A stretch of DNA of 64,000 bases from Pseudomonadota bacterium. Its GTDB lineage: Bacteria; Pseudomonadota; Gammaproteobacteria; Burkholderiales; Burkholderiaceae_C. The position numbers and the translations under genes were made by a program. Location of the stretch: the NCBI GenBank assembly GCA_023390985.1, contig JAEWBU010000267.1, positions 1 through 64,000 of the forward strand, written 5' to 3'. This document shows, in pieces, positions 62,064 to 64,000 of this stretch (positions are counted from its first letter, which is position 1; each line of letters starts with the position of its first letter). The notes beneath the pieces were generated by a model that was not told where the DNA came from, did no database searches, and saw only the letters and a program-made list of their open reading frames with translations.

Positions 62064-62192
62064 AGCGCCATGCGCGGGAACCGGATGCCGGCATCGGCGC
62101 GCGGTTCCCGCGGCAGCTCTGCCGTCCGGCGGCTTGGCTCTTTGGAGCTAAGCGCGTTACCTTTTTTCGGACGGCGTGACTACCATGAGCTC

Positions 62193-63629
62193 ATGGACAC
62201 CGTGAGCGACGACCTCTTCCAGCGCAGCGGCGAGAAGGAACCCCGGCGCCGCGAGCGCGTCATGCAGGACCGGGGGCAGTTCCAGTTCCCCGAACTGGAC
62301 AACTGGCTCAACGAGCAGCGCGTGACGGAAGTGGAATGCCTGGTCCCCGACCTCACCGGCGTCGCGCGGGGCAAGATCCTTCCGCGCGAGAAGTTCACCG
62401 AGGACCGCGGGATGCGGCTTCCCGAAGTCGTCGTGGCCATGAGCGTCACCGGCGAATACCCGGATGAAGGCCCGTACTTCGACGTCGTGAGCCGCAACGA
62501 CGCCGACATGCATCTCGTCGCCGACCCGACCACCGTGCGCATCGTCCCCTGGGCCACCGATCCGACCGCGCAGGTGATCCACGACTGCTACGACCGCCAC
62601 GGCCGGCTGGTGCCGTTCGCCCCGCGCGCGGTGCTGCGCCGGGTCTGCGAGCTGTTCGACCGCAGGGGCTGGATCCCGGTGGTCGCGCCGGAGCTGGAGT
62701 TCTATCTCGTCGCCCGCAACACCGACCCCGACCTGCCCCTGAAGGCGCCCATCGGCCGCAGCGGCCGAGCCGAGACTTCGCGCCAGGCGTACTCCATCGA
62801 CGCGGTCAACGAGTTCGATCCGCTGTTCGAGGACGTCTACGACTACTGCGAGAAGATGGAGCTGAACGTGGACACGCTGATCCACGAGGTGGGCGCCGGC
62901 CAGATGGAGATCAACTTCTTCCACGCGGCGCCGCTGGCCCTGGCGGACGAGGTGTTCCTGTTCAAGCGCACGGTCCGCGAGGCGGCGCTGCGGCACGACA
63001 TGTACGCCACCTTCATGGCCAAGCCGATCGCGGGCGAGCCGGGCAGCGCCATGCACGTGCACCAGAGCCTGGTGAGCCGCGACAGCCAGTGCAACCTGTT
63101 CAGCAACGAGGACGGCACGCCCAGCCAGGAGTTCTACTGGTACATCGGCGGCCTGCAGAAATACATCCCGGCCGCGATGGCGCTGTTCGCGCCGTACGTC
63201 AACAGCTACCGGCGCCTTGCGCGGTTCACGGCGGCGCCGATCAACATCCAGTGGGGCGTCGACAACCGCACGGTCGGCATCCGCTCGCCGGTGTCCACGC
63301 CGCGCGCCCGCCGGGTCGAGAACCGCGTCATCGGCGCGGATGCGAATCCCTACGTCGCGCTGGCCGCCACGCTGGCCTGCGGTTATCTCGGCATCGAGCA
63401 GCGCATCGAACCCACCGCGGAGTGCAAGGGCAACGCCTACCAGAGCGCCTTCGAGCTGCCGCGCAGCCTGGGCGAAGCCGTGTCGCTGCTGCGCGCAGAG
63501 CAGGACCTGGCCGAGGTGCTCGGCAAGGAGTTCCTGACCGTCTACACCGAGATCAAGGACCTCGAGCATGAGGAGTTCATGCGGGTGATCTCGCCCTGGG
63601 AGCGCGAGCACCTGCTGCTCCACGTCTGA
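62193..63629 (+). CDS. Glutamine synthetase-family ligase (gamma-glutamylpolyamine synthetase-like)
   Basis: A 478-residue GS-fold protein. PELEFYLV holds metal-binding Glu residues, EVGAGQMEINF, GSAMHVHQSLV (His and loop), NIQWGVDNRTVGIR and RVENRVIGADANPYVALAA match the PuuA/GlnA3 branch rather than true GlnA. It probably joins glutamate to a polyamine or amine using ATP. The ATG at 62193 lacks a strong ribosome site; ATG 62262 (MQDRGQ) is an alternative. A class III aminotransferase follows after 13 bp, as in polyamine catabolism operons. Confidence 0.88.
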   Translation: MDTVSDDLFQRSGEKEPRRRERVMQDRGQFQFPELDNWLNEQRVTEVECLVPDLTGVARGKILPREKFTEDRGMRLPEVVVAMSVTGEYPDEGPYFDVVSRNDADMHLVADPTTVRIVPWATDPTAQVIHDCYDRHGRLVPFAPRAVLRRVCELFDRRGWIPVVAPELEFYLVARNTDPDLPLKAPIGRSGRAETSRQAYSIDAVNEFDPLFEDVYDYCEKMELNVDTLIHEVGAGQMEINFFHAAPLALADEVFLFKRTVREAALRHDMYATFMAKPIAGEPGSAMHVHQSLVSRDSQCNLFSNEDGTPSQEFYWYIGGLQKYIPAAMALFAPYVNSYRRLARFTAAPINIQWGVDNRTVGIRSPVSTPRARRVENRVIGADANPYVALAATLACGYLGIEQRIEPTAECKGNAYQSAFELPRSLGEAVSLLRAEQDLAEVLGKEFLTVYTEIKDLEHEEFMRVISPWEREHLLLHV

Positions 63630-63642
63630 CCGGAAGACCGCC

Positions 63643-64000
63643 ATGACCTCCAACACGCCCGCCTTCCGGACCGACCTGCCGCCTTTCGCGCGACGCGGCA
63701 CGCGGGAGTGGCAGGCCGCGGATGCGTCGCACTTCCTGCATCCGTTCACCGACCACCTGGCGCTGGCCAGCAAGGGCGTGCGCGTGATCACGCGCGGCGA
63801 CGGCGTGTACGTGTGGGACAGCGAGGGCCAGCGGATCTTCGACGCGATGTCCGGCCTGTGGTGCGTGAACGTCGGCTACGGACAGGACGCGCTGGTCGAG
63901 GCGGCTACGCAGCAGATGCGCACGCTGCCGTACTACAACGCCTTCTTCCAGACCACGACGCCGCCGGCCACCGCGCTCGCCGAGCGGCTGGCCGGGCTGA
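63643..64000 (+). CDS. Class III aminotransferase (3' end cut off)
   Basis: The first 119 codons of an omega-aminotransferase: HFLHPFTDHLAL, GVYVWDSEGQRIFDAMSGLWCVNVGYG and LPYYNAFFQTTTPPA match putrescine-pyruvate (SpuC-like) and beta-alanine aminotransferases. The PLP lysine lies beyond the window. ATG at 63643, 13 bp after the ligase. With the ligase it suggests a polyamine or diamine catabolic operon. Confidence 0.9.
   Translation, partial: MTSNTPAFRTDLPPFARRGTREWQAADASHFLHPFTDHLALASKGVRVITRGDGVYVWDSEGQRIFDAMSGLWCVNVGYGQDALVEAATQQMRTLPYYNAFFQTTTPPATALAERLAGL

Overview
The window is 64 kb of a very GC-rich chromosome with tightly packed genes on both strands, many 1-4 bp start/stop overlaps (ATGA or GTGA) and AGGAG-type ribosome sites. 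Four orphan Bug-type solute receptors, several CaiB/BaiF CoA-transferases, a DUF4148 protein, a long second copy of infA and lipoproteins with poly-glycine after the lipobox point to Betaproteobacteria, order Burkholderiales. The family is most likely Comamonadaceae, near Ramlibacter or Variovorax (inference). I see no rRNA, tRNA, CRISPR array, phage or insertion sequence.

Layout. 1-6.1 kb: end of a molybdopterin oxidoreductase, a thioesterase, a KaiC-like ATPase with a hybrid kinase, a di-heme peroxidase and an OmpR-type regulator. 6.3-6.7 kb: a structured leader and a tiny membrane protein. 6.7-15.9 kb: organic-acid genes (FAH hydrolase, two Bug receptors, CoA-transferase, enoyl-CoA hydratase, LysR regulator, FMN hydroxy-acid dehydrogenase, amidohydrolase, reductase). 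16-25.5 kb: a glycosyltransferase, pncB, a Bug/CaiB/CitE-type operon with a divergent MarR regulator, an RRM protein, infA, and an ECF41 sigma-factor module. 25.5-31.1 kb: methyltransferases, a copper-radical-oxidase-like lipoprotein, an exported FAH-fold protein, a GIY-YIG protein and a ketopantoate-reductase-like protein. 31.2-47.5 kb: nitrogenous and C2 metabolism (glyoxylate-type aminotransferase, Bug receptor, amidase, TRAP transporter, hydantoinase, racemase-fold proteins, GntR and LysR regulators, gcl-hyi-glxR). 47.5-53.2 kb: two mirror-image signalling cassettes, each made of a histidine kinase, a KaiC-like ATPase and a single-domain receiver. 53.2-61.4 kb: a LuxR-type regulator, a membrane hybrid kinase and a 1939-residue three-enzyme fusion, apparently one operon. 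61.7-64 kb: a DUF4148 protein and the start of a polyamine-type operon (glutamine-synthetase-like enzyme and class III aminotransferase).

The most unusual content is the set of three KaiC/kinase/receiver cassettes with no KaiA or KaiB, and the giant GMC oxidoreductase / Cys-nucleophile hydrolase / PhoD-like fusion. Regulation can be read in several places. An ECF41 sigma factor sits beside two matching promoters. The gcl operon and a distant glyoxylate-type aminotransferase share an operator-like element, ATTCC-N5-GGAATA-N5-TATC. A cluster of GT-N2-AC elements lies between the hydantoinase genes and a GntR-regulator gene. A three-copy CTAAACC element precedes the fusion operon.
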